Of a stretch of 64,000 nucleotides of DNA, positions 52,932 to 62,728 are shown in pieces. The stretch is from Arthrobacter saudimassiliensis (lineage in GTDB: Bacteria > Actinomycetota > Actinomycetes > Actinomycetales > Micrococcaceae): the NCBI GenBank assembly GCA_900016675.1, contig LN483072.1:434001-498000 (forward strand), given 5' to 3'. Below the pieces are notes generated by a model. It worked only from the letters and a program-made list of their open reading frames with translations. It was not told the DNA's origin and did no database searches. The translations under genes were made by a program, and so were the position numbers. Positions within the stretch are counted from its first letter, which is position 1, and the number at the start of each line of letters is the position of its first letter.

Positions 52932-53507
52932 TCAGGCGGCCTTCCGCGCCCCGATCTCCGCGTCGATCAGCACCTCGGCGGCGGCCCGCGCCTGATGCGC
53001 CGCTTCGGGATCAGCGGAGATCGCGGCCGTGCTCTGGGCCCCCTCGGCCAGGATGGACAGCTGCGCGGCCAGCATCTCGGATCCGCCGAGGGCTCGGACC
53101 ATGCCGGCCATGTACCGCTGGAACGACTCCTTGTGCTCGCGCACCTGCCGTGCCACCCCGGGGTTGGTGCCGCCGAGTTCGCCGAACGCGTTGATGAAGG
53201 CGCAGCCGCGGAAGGTTCCGGTGCAGAACCATTCCGCCAAATAGTCGTAGACCGCCAGCAGCTGCTCCCGCGGATTCGCTCCGGCGGCCACCACGCGCGC
53301 GGCCACCGCGGCCTCCCACTCCTCGTGCCGGCGCTGGAGCACGGCCACGACGATGTCTTCCTTCGACGGAAACAGTCCGTACAGCCGGCGCAGCGACACC
53401 CCGGCCGCGGTGCGCAGCTCATCCATGCCCACCGCCGCGAAGCCCTTGACGTAGTACAGCTCCTCCGCTGCCGCCAGGATTTGCTCGCGTGCCTCGTCCG
53501 TAGTCAT
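52932..53507 (-). CDS. TetR-family regulator of the alpha/beta hydrolase
   Basis: A 191-residue repressor. The N-terminal helix-turn-helix is ILAAAEELYYVKGFAAVGMD then LRTAAGVSLRRLYGLFPSKE. The C-terminal domain contains CTGTFRGCAFINAFGELG, as in the TetR group that controls hydrolases and oxidoreductases. A -10-like TACAAT (53514-53519, minus strand) lies 6 nt before the ATG, so the message is probably leaderless. Its stop is 3 nt from the gntR stop on the opposite strand. It is divergent from the hydrolase gene over two operators. Confidence 0.9.
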   Translation of the reverse strand: MTTDEAREQILAAAEELYYVKGFAAVGMDELRTAAGVSLRRLYGLFPSKEDIVVAVLQRRHEEWEAAVAARVVAAGANPREQLLAVYDYLAEWFCTGTFRGCAFINAFGELGGTNPGVARQVREHKESFQRYMAGMVRALGGSEMLAAQLSILAEGAQSTAAISADPEAAHQARAAAEVLIDAEIGARKAA

Positions 53508-53520
53508 GCCCCCATTGTAC

Positions 53521-54445
<925 letters not shown>

Positions 54446-54532
54446 GCCGAAGCAGGGCCGCCCCGGCCCGCCCGGCCACGCCGCCGCGCGGCGGCACGCC
54501 AGGCGGCGGCACGCCGGGCGGGCGGGCGGCTG

Positions 54533-55342
54533 CTACGGCACCAGGTAGGAGCTGTCCCGGGCGTCGGTGATGAGCATGTGGCCCGGTGCGTGGCCGATGG
54601 CCAGGGAGGGCTTGGATTCCATCACCGCCGCCTGCGGGGTCACCCCGCAGGCCCAGAACACCGGCACATGGCCCTCGGCAATCTCCACCGGGTCGCCGAA
54701 GTCCGGCCGGGCCAGGTCCGCGATACCGATCTCGGACGGGTTGCCGACGTGCACCGGCGCGCCGTGCACGGCCGGATAGCGGGAGGTGATGCGCACGGCG
54801 TCGGCCACCTGGGAGGCGGGCACCGGGCGCATGGACACCACCAGCGGCCCGGCCATCTCCCCGGCCGGTTCGCAGCGCACCGAGGTGCGGTACATCGGCA
54901 CGTTGGTGCCCTGGTCGATGTGCGCGATCCGGACCCCGCCCTCCTGCAGCGCCGCCTCGAAGGTGAAGCTGCAGCCGACAATGAAGGTCACCAGGTCATC
55001 GCGCCAGTACTCGGTGATGTCGGTCGGATCGGCGACCTTCTCCCCGTTTTCGTACACCGTGTAGCGGGGCACGTCGGTGCGGATGTCACCGCCGGCCAGC
55101 AGCGGGCCGCTGGTCTCGCCGGCGTCGAGCACGCCCAGGATGGGGCAGGGCTTGGGGTTCCGCTGGGCGAAGAGCAGGACGTCGAACGCCTGTGCCTTGG
55201 GCACGATGATCAGGTTGGCCTGCGCGTATCCGGCGGACCAGCCCGCCGTCGGCGTCACCAGCCCGTCCCGGAACAGGGCCCGGGCCTCGGCCGGGGACAT
55301 TGCCGCCCGGTCGAGGGCGGTCAAAGCGGTGGAGTTGGTCAT
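54533..55342 (-). CDS. Putative hydro-lyase (DUF1445, YcsI-like)
   Basis: A 269-residue protein of the DUF1445 / D-glutamate cyclase-like family. It has [33 protein letters not shown] and [12 protein letters not shown], with the Cys and His residues conserved in the family. In B. subtilis ycsI lies in the ycs-kip 5-oxoproline locus. It may act on D-isomers or on ring forms of glutamate. It follows an NRAMP-like transporter gene by 39 nt. Confidence 0.9.
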   Translation of the reverse strand: MTNSTALTALDRAAMSPAEARALFRDGLVTPTAGWSAGYAQANLIIVPKAQAFDVLLFAQRNPKPCPILGVLDAGETSGPLLAGGDIRTDVPRYTVYENGEKVADPTDITEYWRDDLVTFIVGCSFTFEAALQEGGVRIAHIDQGTNVPMYRTSVRCEPAGEMAGPLVVSMRPVPASQVADAVRITSRYPAVHGAPVHVGNPSEIGIADLARPDFGDPVEIAEGHVPVFWACGVTPQAAVMESKPSLAIGHAPGHMLITDARDSSYLVP

Positions 55343-55381
55343 CCTTCGATCCTTCCAATGTGCGCCGGCGGCGCCCGTCGG

Positions 55382-56599
55382 TTACTGCCAGAGCGCGGCG
55401 AGGCCGGAGAGCGAGTTCCAGCCGAGGAACAGGGTCAGCGCCCAGGACAGCACGCCGATGATCAGCAGCCACTTGGGGTACTCGTAGCCCTGCAGCAGGT
55501 CGCGGCGGCGCCAGGCGGCCCAGAGCAGGATGCCGAAGCCCAGCGGCAGGATCAGCCCGTTGAACGCGCCGGCGAAGACCAGCAGGGTCTGCGGGGCCTG
55601 GCCCAGCAGCAGGTACACCACGGTGCAGAAGGCGATGAACGCCACCGTGATCAGGCTGCGGGTGCGGTCCTTGGTGGCCGGCGTCGTGATGAAGGAGACC
55701 GAGGTGTAGGCCGCGCCGATCACTGAGGTCAGGGCCGCGGCCCAGAACACGATGCCGAACATCCGCAGCCCGATCTCGCCGGCGGCGTGCCGGAAGGCGT
55801 CCGCGGCGAGGTTGTCGCCGGCCAGGGTGACGCCGCCGGCGACCACGCCCAGGATGGCCAGGAACAGCAGCATGCGCATCACGCCGGTGACGATGATCCC
55901 CAGCAGCGAGACCTTGGTGATGTCCTTGACGTGGCCGGGGCCGGTGGTGCCGGAGTCCAGCAGCCGGTGCGCGCCGGCGTAGGTGATGTAGCCGCCGACG
56001 GTGCCGCCGATCAGGGTGGTGATGGTCAGGAAGTCCACCTGCTCGGGCAGCACGGTGTTCGTCAGCGCCTCGCCGACGGGCGGGGCCGCGGAGACCGCCA
56101 CGTAGATCATCAGCAGGATCATGACGGCGCCGAGCGCCACGACGATCCGGTCCAGGGCCAGCCCGGCCTTCTTGGACAGGAAGATGAAGATGGCGACGGC
56201 GGCGGAGATCGCCCCGCCGATCTTGGTGTCCATGCCCAGCATGGCGTTCATGCCCAGGCCGGTGCCGGCGATGTTGCCGATGTTGAACACCAGTCCGCCG
56301 AGGAAGACCAGCCCGGCGAGCACCCAGCCGGCGCCGGGCAGCACCTTGTTGCCGAGAGTCTGGGCGCGCAGTCCGGAGACGCCGATGATGCGCCAGACGT
56401 TCATCTGGACGGCGATGTCCACCAGGATCGAGACCAGGATGGCGAAGGCGAAGGCCGCGCCGAGCTGGACGGTGAAGACCGTGGTCTGGGTGATGAAGCC
56501 GGGCCCGATGGCGCTGGTGGCCATGAGGAACATGGCTCCGAGCAGGGCCGTGCGCTTGGCGTTGGGCCGGACCTTCACTTTCGTCGGCGTGCTGTCCAT
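55382..56599 (-). CDS. NRAMP-like transporter (YcsG-type), copy 1
   Basis: A 405-residue membrane protein with about eleven segments. It belongs to the NRAMP fold, but the first segment reads SAIGPGFITQT in place of DPGN. The sixth-segment region (GGYITYAGAHRLLDSG) lacks the Met-Pro-His metal motif. It is therefore unlikely to carry Mn or Fe and, from its locus, may carry 5-oxoproline or a related acid. The ATG at 56599 is preferred; upstream codons overlap the operators. A second, clearly similar copy follows at 56729-57955. Confidence 0.88.
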   Translation of the reverse strand: MDSTPTKVKVRPNAKRTALLGAMFLMATSAIGPGFITQTTVFTVQLGAAFAFAILVSILVDIAVQMNVWRIIGVSGLRAQTLGNKVLPGAGWVLAGLVFLGGLVFNIGNIAGTGLGMNAMLGMDTKIGGAISAAVAIFIFLSKKAGLALDRIVVALGAVMILLMIYVAVSAAPPVGEALTNTVLPEQVDFLTITTLIGGTVGGYITYAGAHRLLDSGTTGPGHVKDITKVSLLGIIVTGVMRMLLFLAILGVVAGGVTLAGDNLAADAFRHAAGEIGLRMFGIVFWAAALTSVIGAAYTSVSFITTPATKDRTRSLITVAFIAFCTVVYLLLGQAPQTLLVFAGAFNGLILPLGFGILLWAAWRRRDLLQGYEYPKWLLIIGVLSWALTLFLGWNSLSGLAALWQ

Positions 56600-56651
56600 G
56601 CGGTGATTCCGATCGCTGGGAGATGTGGGGGGCGCCACAGGGGCTTCCAGC

Positions 56652-56657
56652 AGTCTA
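56652..56657 (-). promoter_or_regulatory. Putative -10 box of transporter copy 1
   Basis: On the minus strand TAGACT (56652-56657) directly follows the first TTGTTGAACAA palindrome. The operator would lie between -35 and -10. Confidence 0.4.
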
Positions 56658-56661
56658 AGGG

Positions 56662-56672
56662 TTGTTGAACAA
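56662..56672. promoter_or_regulatory. TTGTTGAACAA operator, copy 2
   Basis: A perfect 11-bp palindrome followed by TCC, as in the copy before pxpA. It lies 63 nt before the transporter ATG. Confidence 0.65.
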
Positions 56673-56685
56673 TCCACCGCCAGTT

Positions 56686-56696
56686 TTGTTGAACAA
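56686..56696. promoter_or_regulatory. TTGTTGAACAA operator, copy 3
   Basis: A third copy of the palindrome, 24 bp from copy 2 centre to centre and again followed by TCC. A double site suggests cooperative binding. Confidence 0.65.
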
Positions 56697-56728
56697 TCCG
56701 TCGATTCTTTACACGCTTTTTACATGCG

Positions 56729-57955
56729 TCACTGCCACAACGCACTGAGCCCGGCGAGGGAGTTCCAGCCCAGGTACAGCGTCAGCAGCCACGCCAGCGC
56801 CCCGGCGGCCAACAGCCACTTCGGATACCGGTAGCCGGCCAGCAGGTCCCGGCGCCGCCACGCCACCCAGAGCAGGATCGCGAAGCCCAGCGGCAGGATC
56901 AGCCCGTTGAACGCCCCGGCGAACACCAGCAGGGTCTGCGGGGGCTGCCCGGCGAGCAGGTAGGCGGCGGCGCAGACGGCGATGAACGCCACGGTCAGCA
57001 GGTTCCGGACCCGGGCGCTGGTGGCCGGCGAGGTGACAAAGGAGACCGAGGTGTACGAGGCGCCGATCACCGAGGTGAGCGCCGCGGCCCAGAAGATGAC
57101 GCCGAACATCCGGATGCCGATCTCCCCCGCGGCGACGCCGAACGCTTCGGCGGCGAGGTTGCCGCTGGTCAGCACCGCTCCCCCGGCCACCACGCCGAGG
57201 ATCGCCAGGAACAGCAGGGCCCGCATCACCCCGGTGACGATCACCCCGAGCAGTGCGGCCCGGGTGATCGGGCGGATGTTGCCGATGCCCGAGTTGCCGG
57301 CGTCGACCATCCGGTGCGCACCGGCGTAGGTGATGTAGCCGCCCACGGTGCCGCCGATCAGGGTGGTGATCGCCAGGAAGTCCACCTGGTCCGGCAGCAC
57401 GGTGTTCTTCAGCGCCTGTCCCACCGGCGGGCCGGCGATGATCGCCACGTAGAGCATGAGCAGGATCATCACCGCGCCCAGGATCACCACGATCCGGTCC
57501 AGGGCCAGGCCGGCGCGCTTGGAGAGGAAGATCAGGATCGCCAGGACCGCGGAGACGGCGGCGCCGATCCAGGTGTCCAGGCCGAGCATGGCGTTCAGGC
57601 CCAGCCCGGTGCCGGCCACGTTCCCGACGTTGAAGACCAGCCCGCCGACGAACACCAGCGCGGCCAGCACCCAGCCGGCGCCGGGCAGCACCTTGTTGGC
57701 CAGCACCTGGGCGCGCAGCCCTGAGACGCCGATGACCCGCCAGACGTTCAGCTGCACCGCGATGTCCACCAGGATCGAGACCAGTATCGCGAACGCAAAC
57801 GCGGCCCCCAGCTGCACGGTGAACACGGTGGTCTGGGTGATGAAGCCGGGCCCGATGGCGCTGGTGGCCATGAGGAACATGGCCCCGAGGATGGCCGCCC
57901 GTTTGGTGTCCGGCTCCCGGCGCGGTTTGCGCTGTGCAGGGGTTTTCTCGTCCAT
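56729..57955 (-). CDS. NRAMP-like transporter (YcsG-type), copy 2
   Basis: A 408-residue paralogue of the transporter at 55382-56599, with long identical stretches such as MFLMATSAIGPGFITQTTVF. It has the same loss of the DPGN and Met-Pro-His metal motifs. The tandem copies arose by duplication. This one lies upstream in the same direction, and the operators sit between the two, so its own promoter must lie before 57955, where no palindrome of that type is seen. The basic N-terminus is cytoplasmic. Confidence 0.88.
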   Translation of the reverse strand: MDEKTPAQRKPRREPDTKRAAILGAMFLMATSAIGPGFITQTTVFTVQLGAAFAFAILVSILVDIAVQLNVWRVIGVSGLRAQVLANKVLPGAGWVLAALVFVGGLVFNVGNVAGTGLGLNAMLGLDTWIGAAVSAVLAILIFLSKRAGLALDRIVVILGAVMILLMLYVAIIAGPPVGQALKNTVLPDQVDFLAITTLIGGTVGGYITYAGAHRMVDAGNSGIGNIRPITRAALLGVIVTGVMRALLFLAILGVVAGGAVLTSGNLAAEAFGVAAGEIGIRMFGVIFWAAALTSVIGASYTSVSFVTSPATSARVRNLLTVAFIAVCAAAYLLAGQPPQTLLVFAGAFNGLILPLGFAILLWVAWRRRDLLAGYRYPKWLLAAGALAWLLTLYLGWNSLAGLSALWQ

Positions 57956-58081
57956 GGCCCGGTCCGTTCACTGGGTTCCGGTGCTGCCTGTCGCGGAAAG
58001 TGTACGGCGGCGGTTCCGGCCCGGGAAGCCGACCGCCGCCCGGAGCCGGGTTCTCCGTCCAGGCCGCGGCGGCATCAGGGG

Positions 58082-58588
58082 TCAGTACCGGTATTTGAAT
58101 CCAACGTGGCTCGGGTGAAATCCCAGCCGCTGATAGAAGCGATGCGCGGCAGCCCGGCGGCTGTTCGACTGCAGCTGTGCCAGTCCCGCCCCTTCGCGGC
58201 GTCCGGCCGCCATCGCCCAGGCCAGCATGGCAGCTCCCAGCCCCTTCGACTGCAGGTCGCTGCGGACGTGGACCGCCTCGATCTGCAGCCGGGTCGCACC
58301 ACCGGCCGCCAGGCAGGGAAGCAACGTCAGCTGCATGGTCCCGGCAATGTCATTCTCGCCGTCGACCGCCACCAGCAGCAGATGGGCCGGGTCAGCGGCG
58401 ATAGCCTCGTATGCCTTCCGATAGGGCTCCAGGGAGGCCGCCGTCCCGGTCTCGGCACCCCGGTCGGCACTGAGCGGATCGGCGGCGAACATCCGCACGA
58501 TCGGTGTCAGGTCAGCGTGTGTTGCCCGCCGCAGCCGATAGGTGCCGTTCAGCAGTTCCGCTTCGTCAAGATCCGTGTGGTCCCACAT
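58082..58588 (-). CDS. GNAT-family N-acetyltransferase
   Basis: A 168-residue acetyltransferase. The acetyl-CoA-binding motif is VHVRSDLQSKGLGAAMLAWA, preceded by a strand LQIEA and followed by LQSNSRRAAAHRFYQRLGF. The ATG at 58588 lies 12 nt after the MBL gene stop; the longer frame from 58660 would overlap that gene by 61 nt. The substrate is unknown. Confidence 0.88.
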   Translation of the reverse strand: MWDHTDLDEAELLNGTYRLRRATHADLTPIVRMFAADPLSADRGAETGTAASLEPYRKAYEAIAADPAHLLLVAVDGENDIAGTMQLTLLPCLAAGGATRLQIEAVHVRSDLQSKGLGAAMLAWAMAAGRREGAGLAQLQSNSRRAAAHRFYQRLGFHPSHVGFKYRY

Positions 58589-58599
58589 CTCGGCGACGC

Positions 58600-59463
58600 T
58601 CAGTCCCGAACGGCCCGGCTTGGATGCGGCATCCGCCCGTAGCCGGGCTCGCCCGCCCATCCCGGCTGCCGGCGTCCGGGCAGGACGACGGCGCGGGGCC
58701 GGCTGCGCCTGGCGGCGCCGCGGACGACGTCGACCGCGTCCCGGATGCCGACCCGCAGCGCCGGCCCGTGCCCGGGCAGCAGCAGCGACGCGTCGAGCCG
58801 GGCCAGGGTGAGCAGGGCGCCCGCCGTCCCCGCGCCGTCGTGGTGGAACATGCCGTGCAGCAGCTGCGGCCCGGTGCGGGTGCTGGTCCGGTGGCCGGTC
58901 ACCAGCGCGTCGCCGGTGACCACGGCGTGCGCCGCCGGCAGGTAGAAGGCGGTGTGCCCGGGCGTATGTCCCGGGGTGGGTACGGCGACGGGGCTGCCGG
59001 GCAGCTCGGCGAGCTGCTCATCCGTCCAGGCCGACGCGTCCGGGATCCCCACCTTGGCGAGTCCGCCCGCGCCGAGCACCTGCACGCTCCAGGCCAGCAC
59101 CCGCGGCCGCCAGGAATGGGCCAGCACCTGCAGCGCGGGCACCTGCGCTTTTTCCTGGCCGCGGAGCAGGGCCAGTTCGCCTCGGCTGGCCAGCACGGGA
59201 GTGCCGTAGGCAGCGGCGAAGAAGGCGGCCGCCCCCGTATGGTCCACGTGGGCGTGGGTGACCAGCACCGCGGCGGCAGCTCCCGGGTCCAGTCCGGCTT
59301 CGCGGATCGAGGCCAGGACCAGGGTCCGGTCCCCCGGATATCCGCCGTCCACCAGCGTGAATTCCCGGCCGCGGCGCAGGATAACCCAGTTCGACGCCGG
59401 CCCCTCCACGAACAGCACGTCCCGGGCCGGCTCGCTCAGGGCATACCCTTCAGTGCGCTTCAT
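58600..59463 (-). CDS. MBL-fold metallo-hydrolase
   Basis: A 287-residue metallo-beta-lactamase-fold enzyme. The dinuclear metal motif is LVTHAHVDHTG (about residues 67-77), with further ligands in TPGHTPGHTAF, VTGDALVT and LLPGHGPAL. It has no signal peptide. It may be a thioesterase or lactonase; the exact reaction is not evident. It forms a two-gene unit with the acetyltransferase. Confidence 0.92.
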   Translation of the reverse strand: MKRTEGYALSEPARDVLFVEGPASNWVILRRGREFTLVDGGYPGDRTLVLASIREAGLDPGAAAAVLVTHAHVDHTGAAAFFAAAYGTPVLASRGELALLRGQEKAQVPALQVLAHSWRPRVLAWSVQVLGAGGLAKVGIPDASAWTDEQLAELPGSPVAVPTPGHTPGHTAFYLPAAHAVVTGDALVTGHRTSTRTGPQLLHGMFHHDGAGTAGALLTLARLDASLLLPGHGPALRVGIRDAVDVVRGAARRSRPRAVVLPGRRQPGWAGEPGYGRMPHPSRAVRD

Positions 59464-59573
59464 TGCTACCTCCTGCCCGTTTCACAGCAGAGGGTGCCAC
59501 CCATGCCGCCGCGCGTCAACGGGCCCGTCACTGCCGGTTTCCTCCAGACGGCGGGCAGCCGGCACGGATCGCG

Positions 59574-59900
59574 TCAGGCGCTGCCGGCCACCAGCACCGC
59601 CACGATGGGCGCCACCCAGAGCAGGAAGGTCAGCAGGAACAGCAGCGCCCCGGTACGCGGTGCGCCCATCCGCGCGCCGGCAATCAGGCAGGTGCCGCCG
59701 AGCGCCAGCCCGGCGAGCCAGCCCGGGCCGAGCCAGAGCGCGGCTCCGGACCATCCGCCGTCGACCTCCAGCGCCAGCCGCACCAGGGTCCAGGCGGGCA
59801 GCGCGCTCAGCAGGTAGAACAGCGCACCGATGCCGACGGCGAGGCCGCCGGCCCAGCCCAGCCGCTGCGCCGGTTTCACCGGTCCCGTGTCCGCCGCCAT
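59574..59900 (-). CDS. Small membrane protein, unknown function
   Basis: A 108-residue protein with three membrane segments (LAVGIGALFYLLSALPAWTLV, WLGPGWLAGLALGGTCLIAG, GALLFLLTFLLWVAPIVAVLV). The ATG at 59900 is chosen because the open frame upstream is Arg-rich and non-coding in style. It is not recognised; it stands between the MBL and methionine aminopeptidase genes. Confidence 0.65.
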   Translation of the reverse strand: MAADTGPVKPAQRLGWAGGLAVGIGALFYLLSALPAWTLVRLALEVDGGWSGAALWLGPGWLAGLALGGTCLIAGARMGAPRTGALLFLLTFLLWVAPIVAVLVAGSA

Positions 59901-60007
59901 GGCCCCCCTTGTCCTCACAGATCGGTCCGGCCGGTCCCCGACGCTGCGGGAACGGGCCGCGCGCCGCGGACGCGGCACGTCCTCCACACCCTACAAGCCG
60001 GGGCGGG

Positions 60008-60784
60008 TCAGCGTCCGGTGGGCAGGGTGAGGATTTCGGCGCCGTCCTCGGTGATCGCGATGGTGTGTTCGGTGTGCGCGGTGCGGCAGCCGGTGGCGCT
60101 GCGCAGCGTCCACCCGTCGGGGTCCATGGCCAGTTCCGCGGTGTCCGCCATGATCCAGGGTTCGAGGGCCAGCATGAGCCCGGGGACCAGCTTGTAGCCG
60201 CGGCCGGGCCGGCCGGTGTTCGGGATGTGCGGGTCCTGGTGCATGGTGGAGCCGATGCCGTGGCCGCCGAACTCGGTGTTGACCGGGAACCCGGCCTCGC
60301 TGAGCACGGCGCCGATGGCGTGCGAGATGTCGCCGATCTTCGCCCCGGGGCGGGCGGCGGCGATGCCGGCGGCCAGGGCGCGCTCGGTGGCGCGGATCAT
60401 CGCCACGCTCTGCGCGGGCCTGGCCTCCCCCACGATGAAGCTGATGGCGGCGTCGGCGGCCACGCCGTCCTTGATGACGGCCAGGTCGAGGGTGAGCAGG
60501 TCGCCGTCGGCCAGGGCGTAGTCGTGCGGCAGGCCGTGCAGCACGGCGTCGTTGACGGCGGTGCAGATGTAGTGGCCGAACGGGCCGCGGCCGAACGAGG
60601 GCTCATAGTTGACGTAGCAGGACTGCGCGCCGGCCTCCTCGATCATGCTGCGGGTCCACTGATCGATCTCCAGCAGGTTGGTGCCGACCCGGGCCCGGCG
60701 CTTCATCTCCTGCAGGATGTCCGCCACCAGGGCGCCGGTGACCTTCGCCCGCTCCAGTTCGCTCGAACTCATGATCTCGATCAT
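60008..60784 (-). CDS. map: Methionine aminopeptidase, type I
   Basis: A 258-residue enzyme that removes the N-terminal Met from new proteins. The five metal ligands fit the family: Asp in LTLDLAVIKDG, a second Asp after it (AADAAISF), His in GHGIGSTMHQDP, Glu in LMLALEPWI and Glu late in HTEHTIAI. His near GPFGHYICTAVND is the substrate-binding His. The length equals the short type I form. Start: ATG at 60784. Confidence 0.93.
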   Translation of the reverse strand: MIEIMSSSELERAKVTGALVADILQEMKRRARVGTNLLEIDQWTRSMIEEAGAQSCYVNYEPSFGRGPFGHYICTAVNDAVLHGLPHDYALADGDLLTLDLAVIKDGVAADAAISFIVGEARPAQSVAMIRATERALAAGIAAARPGAKIGDISHAIGAVLSEAGFPVNTEFGGHGIGSTMHQDPHIPNTGRPGRGYKLVPGLMLALEPWIMADTAELAMDPDGWTLRSATGCRTAHTEHTIAITEDGAEILTLPTGR

Positions 60785-60827
60785 TCAATGCCTTTCTTGT
60801 AGTCCCCGGCCCGGCTGCCCGGGCGGG

Positions 60828-61631
60828 TCAGGCCAGCACGTGGTGCCGGCCCAGCGGCAGCATCAGCGGCTTGCCGGAGGACGGGTCGGTGATGACCTGG
60901 TTCTCCAGTCCGAACACGGCCCGCACCGTCTCCTGCGTGAGCACCTCCTCCGGGGAACCGGCCGCGTGCAGCCGGCCGGCGGCCAGGGCCACCAGATGGT
61001 CAGCGTACCGGGCCGCCAGGTTCAGGTCATGCAGCACCATCACGATCGTGGTGCCCCGGGATTGGTTCAGGTCGGTCAGCAGGTCCAGCACCTCGATCTG
61101 GTGGCTGACGTCGAGGAAGGTGGTCGGCTCGTCCAACAGCAGCAGGTCCGTCTGCTGGGCCAGGGCCATGGCGATCCATACCCGCTGCCGCTGCCCGCCG
61201 GAGAGTTCGTCCACCGCCCGGTCCGCGAGCGCGGCGGTCCCGGTGGCGTCCAGTGCGGCGGCGACGGCGGCGTCGTCCTCCGCGGTCCAGCGGGCCAGGA
61301 AGCCCTGGTGCGGGTGCCGTCCGCGGCCCACCAGGTCCGCCACCGTGATGCCCTCCGGGGCGATCGGGGACTGCGGCAGCAGCCCCAGGGTGCGGGCCAG
61401 CTGCTTGGCCGGCAGCCGGTGCACGGCCTTGCCGTCCAGCAGCACATGCCCGTGCCGCGGGGCCAGCAGCCGGGACATCGCCCGCAGCAGGGTCGACTTG
61501 CCGCAGGCGTTGGCGCCGATGATGGCGGTAACCCGGCCGGCCGGCACCGCCAGGTCCAGCGAGTCGATGACCGTGCGGTCGCCGTAGCCCAGGGTGAGGC
61601 CTTCGACGATCAGGGAATGCGAGTCGGTCAC
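60828..61631 (-). CDS. Fe-siderophore ABC transporter ATPase (FepC-like)
   Basis: A 267-residue ATPase. It has Walker A IGANACGKSTLL, signature LSGGQRQRVWIAMALAQ and Walker B LLLLDEPTTFLD, all typical of the FepC/FhuC group. It overlaps the stop of the second permease gene by 4 nt and energises siderophore-iron uptake. It is the last gene of the siderophore unit. Confidence 0.95.
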   Translation of the reverse strand: MTDSHSLIVEGLTLGYGDRTVIDSLDLAVPAGRVTAIIGANACGKSTLLRAMSRLLAPRHGHVLLDGKAVHRLPAKQLARTLGLLPQSPIAPEGITVADLVGRGRHPHQGFLARWTAEDDAAVAAALDATGTAALADRAVDELSGGQRQRVWIAMALAQQTDLLLLDEPTTFLDVSHQIEVLDLLTDLNQSRGTTIVMVLHDLNLAARYADHLVALAAGRLHAAGSPEEVLTQETVRAVFGLENQVITDPSSGKPLMLPLGRHHVLA

Positions 61632-62728
61632 AGTGAGGCTCCTGCCCGGTTGACGCGGACGATGAGGTAGACGAGGTAGGGCGCGCCGAGCACCCCGGTG
61701 ATGATGCCCACCGGGTAGCGGGTACCGAACGCGTACTGGCCCAGGAAGTCCGCCGCCAGCACCAGCAGCGCCCCGACCAGGGCGGCGGGCACCAGCAGCG
61801 ACGGTCCGGGGCCGACCAGCCGGGCGGCGATCGGCCCGGCCAGGAACGCGACGAACGCAATCGGCCCGGCGGCGGCGGTGGCGAAGGAGATCAGCGCGAC
61901 GGCCGCCACGATCACCACCAGCCGGGTCCGGTCCACCCGCACCCCGAGCGCCGCGGCGGTGTCATCACCGAGCCGGGTGGCGGCCAGGTTGCGGGTCTGG
62001 GACAGCAGCGCCGGCCCGAACACGGCCAGCGCCGCCAGCACCGGCACCACCTGCGCCCAGGCGGCGCCGTTGAGGCTGCCGGTGAGCCAGCGCATGGCTT
62101 CCTGCATTTCCCAGTCCGGTGCCTGCGAGAGCATGTACGCGGTGAAGGAGTCCAGCATCGCGGCGACGCCGATGCCGATCAGGATCAGCCGGGTGCCGGC
62201 CACCCCGGATTTCCAGGACAGCGCGTAGATGGCCAGCGCCACCGCCAGCCCGGCGGTGATGGCGAAGACGGACACGGCTGCGCCGCCCAGGGACAGGCCG
62301 ATGATCGCGAACGCGGCCGCGGCGCTGGCGCCGGCGCTGATCCCGATGATGTCCGGGCTGGCCAGGGGGTTGCGCAGCATGGTCTGGAAGGCGACGCCGG
62401 CCAGGCCGAAGCACGCGCCGGTGAGCACCGCCAGCACCGCGCGCGGCAGCCGCAGCCGCCCCACGGTGAAGGAGGCGCCGGGCACGTCCTGACCCAGAAT
62501 GACGCCAAGAACGTCCGCGGGCCGGTAGAAGGTGTGCCCGGCCATCAGGCTGAGCGCGAAGACGGCCAGCACCAGGGCGGTGAGCACCCCGAGCACGGCC
62601 CGGCTGCGCATCCGGCGGCGGCGCCGGGCCCGGACCACGGCCTGCAGGGTGGCGGACTCCGCGGCTTCGGGCTCGGCGGCGCCGGGCGCGGCGGGCACGG
62701 GAACGCCGGCAGGAGGAGGAACGGTCAC
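61628..62728 (-). CDS. Fe-siderophore ABC transporter permease (FepG-like)
   Basis: A 366-residue FecCD-family membrane protein with about nine to ten segments. It has GACFGLAGVAFQTMLRNPLASPDIIGISAG split over two of them and GPIAFVAFLAGPIAARLVG near the end. The GTG at 62728 overlaps the stop of the first permease (GTGA). The first 45 residues are Pro/Ala/Glu-rich and cytoplasmic. It forms a heterodimer with the permease at 62725. Confidence 0.94.
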   Translation of the reverse strand: MTVPPPAGVPVPAAPGAAEPEAAESATLQAVVRARRRRRMRSRAVLGVLTALVLAVFALSLMAGHTFYRPADVLGVILGQDVPGASFTVGRLRLPRAVLAVLTGACFGLAGVAFQTMLRNPLASPDIIGISAGASAAAAFAIIGLSLGGAAVSVFAITAGLAVALAIYALSWKSGVAGTRLILIGIGVAAMLDSFTAYMLSQAPDWEMQEAMRWLTGSLNGAAWAQVVPVLAALAVFGPALLSQTRNLAATRLGDDTAAALGVRVDRTRLVVIVAAVALISFATAAAGPIAFVAFLAGPIAARLVGPGPSLLVPAALVGALLVLAADFLGQYAFGTRYPVGIITGVLGAPYLVYLIVRVNRAGASL

